From assembly GCA_030005635.1 (NCBI GenBank), contig JARUHP010000009.1:62001-126000 (forward strand): a stretch of DNA of 64,000 nt, given 5' to 3'. Positions 1 through 7,758 of the stretch are shown here, piece by piece; within the stretch, counting starts at the first letter, position 1; the number at the start of each line of letters is the position of its first letter. Source of the DNA: Deltaproteobacteria bacterium IMCC39146. GTDB taxonomy: Bacteria; Desulfobacterota; Desulfuromonadia; Desulfuromonadales; BM103. The notes under the pieces are model-generated. The model was given only the letters and a program-made list of their open reading frames with translations. It was not told the origin of the DNA and searched no databases. The translations under genes were made by a program, and so were the position numbers.

Positions 1-30
1 TCTGTAGAGACATAGAACCATCACCTGAAA

Positions 31-68
31 CGCAGAACCCCCTTCCGGAGATGGAAGAGGGTTCTGTC
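31..68. other. Stem-loop downstream of tRNA genes
   Basis: A 14-bp inverted repeat with one mismatch (CAGAACCC... pairing with ...GGGTTCTG) closes on a short loop directly 3' of the CAT tRNA gene. There is no T-run on either side, so it could be an RNA 3'-end or processing hairpin rather than a classical intrinsic terminator. Confidence 0.4.
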
Positions 69-72
69 AGTG

Positions 73-149
73 TGGTGGCGGTGCAGAGATTCGAACTCCG
101 GACACTGCGGATATGAGCCGCATGCTCTAACCAACTGAGCTACACCGCC
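73..149 (-). tRNA. tRNA with CAT anticodon (elongator Met or Ile2)
   Basis: The minus strand folds into a complete 77-nt cloverleaf. The acceptor stem is GGCGGTG/CACCGCC, the D-stem GCTC/GAGC, the anticodon loop CTCATAT (anticodon CAT), followed by the T-arm GTTCGAA and an encoded CCA. It lacks the GGG/CCC anticodon-stem pairs and the 1-72 mismatch of an initiator. It is therefore either elongator tRNA-Met or the lysidine-modified tRNA-Ile2; the sequence alone does not settle which. It lies 39 nt downstream of the initiator tRNA and probably shares its transcript. Confidence 0.93.
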
Positions 150-188
150 AAAAACCAGCAAGCCGCCAAACCGGCGGCCTTTATTTTT

Positions 189-265
<77 letters not shown>

Positions 266-277
266 ACAGGATTTTGG

Positions 278-306
278 AATCTACCCGTCCCTCTGCATGA
301 TGTCAA
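278..306 (-). promoter_or_regulatory. Sigma70-type promoter for the tRNA-fMet unit
   Basis: On the minus strand a TTGACA -35 box (301-306) is followed by a 17-nt spacer and TAGATT (278-283). The -10 box lies 13 nt before the mature tRNA 5' end. The match and position make this the likely promoter of the two tRNA genes. Confidence 0.8.
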
Positions 307-324
307 GAAAAAAAACTCACCCCT

Positions 325-987
325 TTATCGCTTCCTGACAAGAGCTGATAAGCGCTCTTTATCCTTCAATAGAGCAGCAGTAGTGTCGGCCCCCTCTCGG
401 TTACTATAGGGCCCTGCCAAGACCCGGTACCAGACACCCTTGTCGCCAAGGTCTGCGCTCTCAATAAAGGTCGAAAGTTTATATAGCTTGAGCCGTGCAG
501 CCAACCTCTTGGCGTCCTCACCGGTACGAAAAGAAGCGATCTGCACAACAAAAGAACCTTCCGCAGAAACAGTCGGGATGGTTACCTGCTTAGGCAAAGC
601 AGCAACCGTCTTCACGCCTGCTTGTTTAACGGTAGGTTTAGGTTTCGCCTGCACAGCCTTTATCGGCTGCTCTAGTGGCAGATTGATGCCACTGCCAAGG
701 GGCGCCTGCTTGCCCTTCGGCAGGTTATCATAAAAGGTTAATCGCTCCGGTATTTCCGGTGACGTTGCTTCCTGCGGAGGCGCTGGGGGTACAATCTGAG
801 TCACCTTGGCAGGGGCTGAGGAATCCACCTCTGCAATTAAGCCCTGACTAGAAACATTCCTTTGTCCGAACATCACCCCAAGAGAAAAGCTGACAGCTGC
901 GACCGCAATGATCAAAACAACAATCAACATTAGCTGCTTGCGTTCGATTCGTCGCTGAGTTCTCGATAAAACCGGTTGCACCATCAT
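325..987 (-). CDS. SPOR-domain membrane-anchored protein
   Basis: A protein of about 220 residues, probably anchored in the inner membrane and binding denuded peptidoglycan glycan at the division septum through a C-terminal SPOR domain. A basic N-terminus is followed by one hydrophobic segment (LIVVLIIAVAAVSFSLGVMF), a proline- and lysine-rich linker, then about 75 residues of SPOR fold beginning FVVQIASFRTGEDAK. The ATG at 987 is chosen because GGAGGGTGGGG lies just upstream; the longer frame to 1032 would overlap argS. It follows argS by 22 nt and is probably co-transcribed. The family is clear, but the exact partner or role in division is not. Confidence 0.85.
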   Translation of the reverse strand: MMVQPVLSRTQRRIERKQLMLIVVLIIAVAAVSFSLGVMFGQRNVSSQGLIAEVDSSAPAKVTQIVPPAPPQEATSPEIPERLTFYDNLPKGKQAPLGSGINLPLEQPIKAVQAKPKPTVKQAGVKTVAALPKQVTIPTVSAEGSFVVQIASFRTGEDAKRLAARLKLYKLSTFIESADLGDKGVWYRVLAGPYSNREGADTTAALLKDKERLSALVRKR

Positions 988-1009
988 CCCCACCCTCCGT
1001 GGTGAACAG

Positions 1010-2671
1010 TCACATTCGCTCCGGAGCGTCAACTCCGAGCAGGTTCAGTGCATTGGCAAGGACCGTTCGCACACCCTTGACAAGATAGAGTCGTGCCTGC
1101 GTCGTCGCCGGGTCATCAACCAGCACCCGCTGCCGATTATAGTAACTGTGGAACTGGGCAGCAAGCTCCTGGAGGAAGTAGACAACGCGATGCGGTTCGC
1201 GATTCTGTGCCGCGTTAATAACGGTTTCAGGGTAGCGTGCCAGGTGCTTCGCCAGGGTCAGTTCCTCGGCGAGCGCCAAGCTTGACAAATCTAGCGCCTC
1301 ACGTTCCAGAATCTGCACACCTTGCTCCTCAGCGTTGCGGCAGATGCTGCAGACCCGAGCGTGTGCGTACTGCACGTAGTAAACAGGGTTATCAGTGCTT
1401 TGCCGCTTGGCCAATTCAAGGTCAAAATCAAGCTGACTATCTGCCCGCCTAAGCAGGAAGATAAAACGACAGGCATCTTTGCCAACCTCTTCCACCACTT
1501 CGCGCAAAGTGACAAACTCACCCGAGCGGGTACTCATGGCAACTGGCTCTCCTTCGCGCAACAAGCTAACCAGTTGCACGAGGATTACCTGTAAATCATC
1601 GGGGTTGCGACCCAGGCCATTCACGACAGCCTTCATCCTCTGCACGTAACCATGGTGGTCAGCACCCCAAACATCAATAACAGTGTCGAAACCACGACTG
1701 AACTTTTCCAGATGGTAGGCAACGTCTGAAGCGAAGTAAGTCGTTTCGCCATTTGAACGAACCAGAACACGGTCCTTATCATCGCCAAAATCGGTGGTGC
1801 GAAACCAGACAGCACCGTCCTTTTCATAGGACAGGCCCTTCTCCTTCAGAACTTTAAGACCGGCAGAAACTTCATCGCGATCAAAGAGTCCCTGCTCACT
1901 GTACCAGTTGTCAAAGGTAATGCCGAACGCCTCGAGATCTTCCCGGATACCCGCCAGGATACGCTCGCCGCCAAAGCGGCCAAGCAATTCGATGGCCTCG
2001 CTCTCATCAAGCTCAAGGTATCGAAGACCTTCAGCTTTCTGGATCTCTTTGGCGAAGTCGAGGATGTAGTCACCCTGGTAACAATCATCAGGAAACTCAA
2101 CCTGCTCACCACACACCTGTCGATAACGCAACAGAAGCGAGAGGCCAAGTGTACGCATCTGGTTGCCTGCGTCGTTTATATAGTACTCACGCTGAACTTC
2201 ATAGCCAGCTGCCTGCAGGACTGAAGCGACCGCGTCGCCTGTTGCGGCACCTCGACCATGGCCTATATGCAAAGGGCCGGTTGGGTTCGCACTAACGAAC
2301 TCGACCTGGATCTTTTGGCCCTTACCTACCTGAGAGAGGCCATAGTCTTTGCCCTTCACGGTGATCTCGTCGAGAACTCCATACCAACACCCTGGCGCCA
2401 GGGTGAAATTGATAAATCCAGGCCCTGCGATCTCAACCTTACTCAGAAAATCACAATCATCGAGAGCTTCGACCAGAGCTTCAGCAATCTGCCGGGGTGA
2501 TTTCTTTTCGGCGCGTGCCATGGTCATGGCCAGATTAGAAGCAAAATCACCGTGATCAGGATTTCCCGGGATTTCAATCTGCACATCAGGAACAACTCCC
2601 GAGTGCAGGGTACTATTATTAAAGCAGGCTTGCAGAGCGTCACCGATCTGTTGCCGCAGACGATCCTTCAT
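1010..2671 (-). CDS. argS: Arginine--tRNA ligase
   Basis: Class Ia aminoacyl-tRNA synthetase that charges tRNA-Arg with arginine in the cytoplasm. The 553-residue length is normal. The N-terminal additional domain typical of ArgRS comes first, then the signature PLHIGHGRGAATGDAV near residue 132. The degenerate KMSKS-equivalent loop reads VAMSTRSGEFVTL, as is usual in ArgRS, which often lacks the canonical lysine. The C-terminal DALR-type anticodon-binding domain ends LLGVDAPERM. GGAGG precedes the ATG by about 12 nt. It heads a two-gene unit with the SPOR-domain gene. Confidence 0.97.
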   Translation of the reverse strand: MKDRLRQQIGDALQACFNNSTLHSGVVPDVQIEIPGNPDHGDFASNLAMTMARAEKKSPRQIAEALVEALDDCDFLSKVEIAGPGFINFTLAPGCWYGVLDEITVKGKDYGLSQVGKGQKIQVEFVSANPTGPLHIGHGRGAATGDAVASVLQAAGYEVQREYYINDAGNQMRTLGLSLLLRYRQVCGEQVEFPDDCYQGDYILDFAKEIQKAEGLRYLELDESEAIELLGRFGGERILAGIREDLEAFGITFDNWYSEQGLFDRDEVSAGLKVLKEKGLSYEKDGAVWFRTTDFGDDKDRVLVRSNGETTYFASDVAYHLEKFSRGFDTVIDVWGADHHGYVQRMKAVVNGLGRNPDDLQVILVQLVSLLREGEPVAMSTRSGEFVTLREVVEEVGKDACRFIFLLRRADSQLDFDLELAKRQSTDNPVYYVQYAHARVCSICRNAEEQGVQILEREALDLSSLALAEELTLAKHLARYPETVINAAQNREPHRVVYFLQELAAQFHSYYNRQRVLVDDPATTQARLYLVKGVRTVLANALNLLGVDAPERM

Positions 2672-3039
2672 GATTTGTTTAATCCTCCACTGGGACAGGG
2701 CCTATGGACCCTGCATGTATTCAAACAAGCTGACGCCCGTGATGCAAATAGGAGCTCCGCAAGCGTCTCAATCGGCGATGGGCAATGGGCAAAAGTCTAA
2801 ACTGACTGACATTTGTCCGTCTCAAACTGCTTTCACACTTCTCTCCGTCAATTTTGACATAATGACGAGGAGGAAAAGGAGGTGTATGTTAGCGCCGCAC
2901 TATGAGAGTGTCAAGAACTCGCAGGCGAGAAAACAACACGGGGACCCAGAGTTATATTTTCGTTCTGACAAGACACAAAAAAGGCCCGCTCCCACTATAC
3001 GAAACGGACCCGCTCGAGCTAATTTTCTTTATCAACAAG
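2672..3039. other. Intergenic region between argS and ftsB
   Basis: About 370 nt that must hold the argS promoter and the 3' end of ftsB. I see a small dyad (AGGGTCCATAGGCCCT, near 2697-2712) close to the argS start, and a direct (not inverted) repeat of a GGCCCGCTC-like 9-mer near 2982-3015. I found no convincing terminator, RNA or conserved small ORF. Confidence 0.4.
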
Positions 3040-3351
3040 TTAATTTCTGTCAGAGAATTGAAAAACCAGTTCGTCATCACGAACCATTCCTAACTCAGTA
3101 CGTGCGACCCTCTCAATGTAACGGCGATCACCGCGCAAAGAGTCGATCTCGCCACGCAGGGCCAGATTCTCCGACTCAATGCCAGTAATTTTTTGTACCA
3201 GGTCGGCCTTCTCTCCAGAGAGCTTCAGCATATACAGAATACCCCGGTCGCCAAAAAAAGCGAAACCAAGTATAATCAGAACCAACGCCAACGGCCAGAA
3301 ATTAAGACGCCCGCCATCGGGGTGCGAAATTTTAGCAGGGCTTCCTGCCAT
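3040..3351 (-). CDS. ftsB: Septum formation initiator, FtsB/DivIC family
   Basis: A 103-residue bitopic membrane protein of the divisome. The short N-terminus is followed by one hydrophobic helix (FWPLALVLIILGFAFFG). A heptad-patterned coiled coil then runs roughly residues 45-85 (KADLVQKITGIESENLALRG), ending in the conserved YIERVARTELGMV motif typical of FtsB/DivIC. The family bridges FtsL and FtsQ in septal peptidoglycan synthesis. It stands alone here, between argS and the group II intron. Assignment to FtsB rather than another DivIC-like paralogue is inference. Confidence 0.88.
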   Translation of the reverse strand: MAGSPAKISHPDGGRLNFWPLALVLIILGFAFFGDRGILYMLKLSGEKADLVQKITGIESENLALRGEIDSLRGDRRYIERVARTELGMVRDDELVFQFSDRN

Positions 3352-3506
3352 AACAAACCCCTAATACAGATACACAGCTAACTAAATTAAAACGAATAAC
3401 TTGTTGATTGTTCCATCAAATCACATTAAAAATCAAGGTTTTTCACACACAGACCCATGGAAACAATGAACATTGCGTTTCTATCAGAGGCTGACAAATA
3501 TCATCA

Positions 3507-4158
3507 ATCGGGTAGGAGGCGGGGTTGCCCCCGCCGTCCTCCCACACCACCGTACGAACGGTTCCGTATACGGCGGTTCCTGATTTGCGTCTGCATTATC
3601 AACCAACAATGCCTGACATCCTAGAAGCACCGAGCTTTACCTCACGACTTCCGGTCGCCACTTCCAGCTTTTAGGCCCTCTTGCGAGGCATCTGCTCAAA
3701 ACGTTCAGAAAAGTGGTTTAGCTCTGCATATCAGCTTCGGCCCTTCGCTGTGGTGGTTAGGACAGCTACTATGGCGTCTGCTGACTTCTGTCGGCCCATC
3801 GATGTACCTTACGAGGCATCTAGCTCAAGGCAGACCGACAGATCTCCCAGGGTAATTCACACGACCTTCCTCCCATATACCCGCCGCATTTACAGCACCA
3901 CCCTCCCGGATGACTATTGGGCTTTGAAGATATTGGCCTTCTCGCCCGGACGGAACTGCCTCATATGCGATTTCTGTTCGTCGGGCCGGGATTTTGCCTG
4001 CGGCTTCCTTCAGCTTCTACCTCGCGGTAGACACTCTTGCCGTCTGGCTAACGGTTCCCGTCATCAGGGTCCGTAGCGGACTTTCACCTCCAAGTCACCA
4101 GTTAGACACCACATCCAACCGGATGGCGCTTTCGCGCCGTGCGCCATGCCTGGCACAC
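3507..4158 (-). mobile_element. Group IIC intron lacking a reverse transcriptase ORF
   Basis: A 652-nt ribozyme on the minus strand. The 5' end reads GTGTGCCAGGCATGGCGC, the group II GTGYG boundary; the 3' end reads CCTACCCGAT. Internal matches to the bacterial IIC core, recalled from the Oceanobacillus iheyensis intron, include CTGAAGGAAGC, CATATGAGGC and ACAGAAGTCAGCAGA. Domain V (about 3545-3579) starts GAACCGCCGTATAC and pairs ACCGCCGTA with TACGGTGGT. Domain VI follows as a GC-rich hairpin. The intron starts about 10 nt after the intrinsic terminator of the upstream gene, the site type that IIC introns prefer. Domain IV is only about 180 nt and holds no intact ORF, so mobility would need a reverse transcriptase supplied in trans. 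Boundaries are by motif and good to a few bases. Confidence 0.9.
3545..3579 (-). ncRNA. Group II intron domain V (catalytic hairpin)
   Basis: A 35-nt hairpin beginning GAACCGCCGTATACGG and ending TACGGTGGTG. The basal helix pairs nine positions with one G-T wobble. This is the most conserved group II element, and its sequence is of the IIC type rather than the GAGCCG type of IIA/IIB. Confidence 0.88.
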
Positions 4159-4162
4159 CAAC

Positions 4163-4192
4163 AAGAAAAGGCCCGCCGGAAGGCAGGCCTTT
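4163..4192 (-). terminator. Intrinsic terminator of the ComEA-like gene
   Basis: On the minus strand AAAGGCCTGCC pairs with GGCGGGCCTTT (11 bp, one wobble) around a TTCC loop, followed by TTTTCTT. It ends the helix-hairpin-helix gene and is the landing context of the group IIC intron. Confidence 0.88.
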
Positions 4193-4211
4193 GGTAACAA
4201 TTTCAACTGAC

Positions 4212-4514
4212 CTAGTCAACTGTCAGTTGTTTCTTGAACTTCGCCAGTTTGGCCTCACCAACACCCTTCACCGAAGTTAACTGGTCCACGGAGCTAAAGG
4301 GCCCATGCTCGGTGCGATAACCAACAATCCGCTCAGAAAGCACCGGGCCAACGCCCGGAAGCAATTGCAGTTGCTCTGCTGTCGCCTGATTAAGGTGAAT
4401 GGTTTCAATAACCTGATTTGCAGCAGGGTCATTAGCGGCAAGGGCAGTCGCCGGTGCAAAAGCGATCGTGCTGACGACAGCCAAAAGGACGAACATCGAC
4501 AGATAACGTTTCAT
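4212..4514 (-). CDS. Secreted ComEA-like helix-hairpin-helix protein
   Basis: A 100-residue exported protein. The start at 4514 (MKRYLSMFVL) gives a clean Sec signal peptide ending around ALAA, with GGAGGG about 8 nt upstream; longer in-frame starts have no such signals. The mature part is one ComEA-type double helix-hairpin-helix, with LLPGVGPVLSERIVGYR and SVKGVGEAKLAKFKK as the two hairpins. These domains bind the DNA backbone without sequence specificity, and ComEA acts in periplasmic DNA uptake. No other competence gene is nearby, so a role in transformation is inferred only from the family. It is monocistronic, with its own terminator. Confidence 0.85.
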   Translation of the reverse strand: MKRYLSMFVLLAVVSTIAFAPATALAANDPAANQVIETIHLNQATAEQLQLLPGVGPVLSERIVGYRTEHGPFSSVDQLTSVKGVGEAKLAKFKKQLTVD

Positions 4515-4737
4515 TACATTTCCCTCCAAAATAAAATAAAATAAAACCCGATGTGGGCATAACATCCTGCAAACCCTCCTTACGACACCTCCCTTCCGGA
4601 TCATTATAACCGCCCAACCCAGCTCACAACGAGCCCCATCGGATGGTTGGCAAGCTCAGAACAACATAACAAATTTCTAACATTTGTCAAACAATGACAA
4701 CTCAGACCAAACTAGAACCGCAAAGGCTCTTAAATCA

Positions 4738-7700
4738 TCACATGCCGAAGCCTCCATTTTTACCCAAACCGGACAAAACAAAGGAGAACATAATCTCCTG
4801 ATCATTATCACCTTTTCCCCGATAACGGTTTTTATATGTCAGGAAAAGGCTCCAGCATTTCGATCGGTACTCGAAACCAACAAGGTCTTCAAGAGCACGA
4901 TTTTCCTGAAAATCGTACCGGTCTTCAACCCTGATGTAAAGCGGTTGCAAAATTGAAGTTTCCAACTGAAACTCCACATAGTCCGTGGCCACTTTTTCAA
5001 AATCTATATCCGTATAATTATAACTAATTTTGGCAGAATTCCCCAAATCATCCTTAAGAGTCGAACCAACTCTCAGCGTATTAAACCCTGAATCACCATA
5101 GACGGCGATTATACTTTCAGCATTAAGGGAAAAATTCTTAACCGGCGTAAAATCCATCTCCACGCGCAAGTCAGAGAATGGTCGATTTCGCCCGAGCCTA
5201 TCAGGTAGACCGTTTTCGGTATAAGCTTGAGATTCATCTATATTGTAGCTTTGAGATAAACGCAAATAGAATAGATCACGGTATAAGCTTGAGCCATCCG
5301 CCGCCTGACTACGTGCTGTAAGACGATTGACCAGTGCGTAAGTAACATCGTTACGAGAGGCAACCCGATCACGTAGATCAAAGAAAGGTAAGCTACCCTG
5401 TTCTTCATCCGGGACATAAGTGTAGGTGACGGTTGGCTCGATGCTGTGCTGAAGACGGTCGGCGCCCAACAGGTTGATGTCAAAACTCTTTGCCAGACGC
5501 GTGGACAGAGCTACCGAGAATTCAGGAACGAACTTATCAGTTTCTGTAATATCCGTACTGTAAAGACGTTCGTAGAAGGCGACTTCCGGAGTCACTTCAA
5601 GCCACGAACCTGGTTTGAATACCGCTGACAACGAGGGCCTCAGGTAAAGTCTTTCGCCTCTTTCACCTTTATCGCGCCAAAAACGGGTAGCATAACTTTC
5701 AAGACCCGCATAAAAAGCAGTGTCACCAAGACGATAACGTGGCAAACCAAGCCCCAGTTCCGGAAGGGTTTGCAGGGTGGCATCGTTGTCTAATTCCAGG
5801 TCTTTGATGTAGCGTGCGAAACCATTAACGTTAAGCTTTTTCCAGTTACGACGGAGCATCAAAGTAGAAACCGTCTTATCACGGTTATAATCCGCTGCAA
5901 GCTCTCCAAACTCTTCAAAGAAGAGTTTTTCATCAGTATATTCAACATCAGCAAGAAAGCTCCAACCACCAGGGAAATTGCCGCTATGTTTCCACCTGTA
6001 GTAATCAAGGTCGGGAAAGTCTTCCCTCTGGTCCAGTTCTTCTATTTCACCGGTTCCGGTAACGTGATAATAAAGAGCCTGACCGTTATTGTTCCCCGAC
6101 AGGGCATAGCGATACTCAAGCCCCTTGCCTAGCCCTATTTCCGAGAGGTAGTCAAGATAGATTGTGGCATCCATGTGACGGTCGATAACTTGGTACCACG
6201 CCAGGGAAGCAAGTGTCCCCTTGTTGTTTGAATAACCAAACGAAGGCGTCAGCAGGCCAGATTCTCGTTCGGTTTTAACAGGAAAGGTCAAGTAAGGAAC
6301 ATAGAGAACCGGGACATCCTTGAGGTAAAACCAGACATGCTTCGCCCGCGCATAACCTCCTACCGTAATATCCACTTCATCGGCGGAAAATTTCCAATCA
6401 GGGATCTCGCCATCACATGTGGTAAAGCTACCCTCTTTAACGGAATATTCGAACTGGCCTTCCTTTTCGATCTGCTGGCCCGATAAATGGAAATTACCTT
6501 CGCGGACAAAAAGCCGGCCGTCACGAACCTGACCCTGCCTTGTCGCCATATTGTATTGAATGCTTGAGCCTGAGACCTTGGTATCTATATCTTTTAGTTC
6601 AGCAGACCCTTCTGCAGAAGCATCCTGTGTCGCTACTTGCCAGAGCAGAGCTTGAGCTTTTAATTCGACCTCGCCCTGTCGGAGGACAACATCACCTTTT
6701 GCCTCATAACTGTCTTCACCAGAATCATAGGTTAGAGAATCCGAAACCAGGGCTATCGGAGACTCCTGGTCAGCTTCTGGCGCTGGCTCTGTTGCGGCGG
6801 CCTTTTCGACAATTTTACTGTCGGCCAACGGCAGGGAGTCATCAGCAGAGCCAGACGGTGTTTCAACAACGGGCTCATCTAGTGAGTCAGCTTTTGCTTG
6901 TGGACTGGTATCAGGCATTTTAGCCACAGCAGAACCAGAGATCGCGGCAAGAACCGGAGTTGGCACAACCTCAGATGTTTTCGGGAGGACCTCGTCAACC
7001 AGAGGTTCTTCATTATCAAGTGTAGTGGGCTCGCTTTTTGAATCAGAAGATCCTATTATTTGCGTTGTTTCGCCCTCGACCGTCGATTCAGCGACAACAA
7101 AGGGTTCGGACGTGAGTTTTGAGCCCGGAGTTTCTCCTTGAACGGAGATTTTCAAAGAATCTTTATCTATTGGAGAAGGTGTTTGATCAAATGAAACCTG
7201 TGCTGCACCGACCCACTCAGCAGTTTGCCAACGCGAGGAGGAGATAAAACGGCTAATTTCAAGGTTCTGCAACAAAGCACGCCCTTCAAGACTCTCGTGC
7301 ATACTCAGGAAAACGGTACTAACCTTTTGCAGAAGAGCAGCCTGCTGCCCCTGTCGAGCAACAATACTGCCCTTAAAGAGGCCGGGGAAGTGGTCAAGAT
7401 TTTCGGCCAACGGGAAGATTTCCCCCTCTGGAACCCTGCCCAGATAAGCTTTACTTAACCAGGCGAAATCAACTTCGCGATAACGAATCAGCCAATTATA
7501 AAGGAGGTCTTCAGAGGTAAAACTGCGGATATAAACCGGAGTTGACAGCCGATCTTTGAGATAAAGACCAACCTCGTCACCCAGTTCCGAAGAGATTACA
7601 AGCCCTGATCCATCAACAGCAAAACCGATCGTGATTCCAGGCTGAGCAAACGCTTTATTAACCACATAAACTGGGAACAAAAGCGAAACTAAGAGCAACA

Positions 7701-7749
7701 CGCAAAAGATTGCTCGCAGAGATAAACGTTGCATTGAAGGACCCGTCAT
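4738..7749 (-). CDS. lptD: LPS-assembly protein LptD with extra N-terminal domain
   Basis: Outer-membrane barrel that inserts lipopolysaccharide into the outer leaflet. At 1003 residues it is longer than usual. Parts in order: signal peptide ending AFAQ; a region of about 145 residues (about 38-183) resembling a PhnD/periplasmic binding-protein lobe (GFAVDGSGL..., DFAWLSKAYLG, GRALLQNLEISRF); an acidic, Ser/Thr/Pro-rich linker to about 329; an OstA/LptD beta-jellyroll (VSDSLTYDSGEDSYEAKGDV); then the barrel, with TTCDGEIPDWKF, VPYLTFPVKTERESGLLTPS and a C-terminal aromatic strand. It starts 9 nt after folC with a weak ribosome site (ATG at 7749, or 7734), suggesting coupling. The LptD call is firm. 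The N-terminal domain assignment is a fold-level guess. Confidence 0.93.
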   Translation of the reverse strand: MTGPSMQRLSLRAIFCVLLLVSLLFPVYVVNKAFAQPGITIGFAVDGSGLVISSELGDEVGLYLKDRLSTPVYIRSFTSEDLLYNWLIRYREVDFAWLSKAYLGRVPEGEIFPLAENLDHFPGLFKGSIVARQGQQAALLQKVSTVFLSMHESLEGRALLQNLEISRFISSSRWQTAEWVGAAQVSFDQTPSPIDKDSLKISVQGETPGSKLTSEPFVVAESTVEGETTQIIGSSDSKSEPTTLDNEEPLVDEVLPKTSEVVPTPVLAAISGSAVAKMPDTSPQAKADSLDEPVVETPSGSADDSLPLADSKIVEKAAATEPAPEADQESPIALVSDSLTYDSGEDSYEAKGDVVLRQGEVELKAQALLWQVATQDASAEGSAELKDIDTKVSGSSIQYNMATRQGQVRDGRLFVREGNFHLSGQQIEKEGQFEYSVKEGSFTTCDGEIPDWKFSADEVDITVGGYARAKHVWFYLKDVPVLYVPYLTFPVKTERESGLLTPSFGYSNNKGTLASLAWYQVIDRHMDATIYLDYLSEIGLGKGLEYRYALSGNNNGQALYYHVTGTGEIEELDQREDFPDLDYYRWKHSGNFPGGWSFLADVEYTDEKLFFEEFGELAADYNRDKTVSTLMLRRNWKKLNVNGFARYIKDLELDNDATLQTLPELGLGLPRYRLGDTAFYAGLESYATRFWRDKGERGERLYLRPSLSAVFKPGSWLEVTPEVAFYERLYSTDITETDKFVPEFSVALSTRLAKSFDINLLGADRLQHSIEPTVTYTYVPDEEQGSLPFFDLRDRVASRNDVTYALVNRLTARSQAADGSSLYRDLFYLRLSQSYNIDESQAYTENGLPDRLGRNRPFSDLRVEMDFTPVKNFSLNAESIIAVYGDSGFNTLRVGSTLKDDLGNSAKISYNYTDIDFEKVATDYVEFQLETSILQPLYIRVEDRYDFQENRALEDLVGFEYRSKCWSLFLTYKNRYRGKGDNDQEIMFSFVLSGLGKNGGFGM

Positions 7750-7758
7750 AAAATAGAA

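Noticed and set aside
2975-3016. Possible terminator after ftsB
   Set aside because: The similar GGCCCGCTC and GGACCCGCTC segments are direct, not inverted, repeats, so they do not form a hairpin.
2670-3188. Plus-strand open frame with an internal AGGAGG-preceded ATG near 2887
   Set aside because: The frame runs antisense into ftsB, has no recognisable domain and biased composition; the ribosome-site match alone is not enough.
3681-4076. A 131-codon plus-strand open frame
   Set aside because: It lies antisense to the group II intron; its sequence is explained by ribozyme domains and matches no protein pattern.
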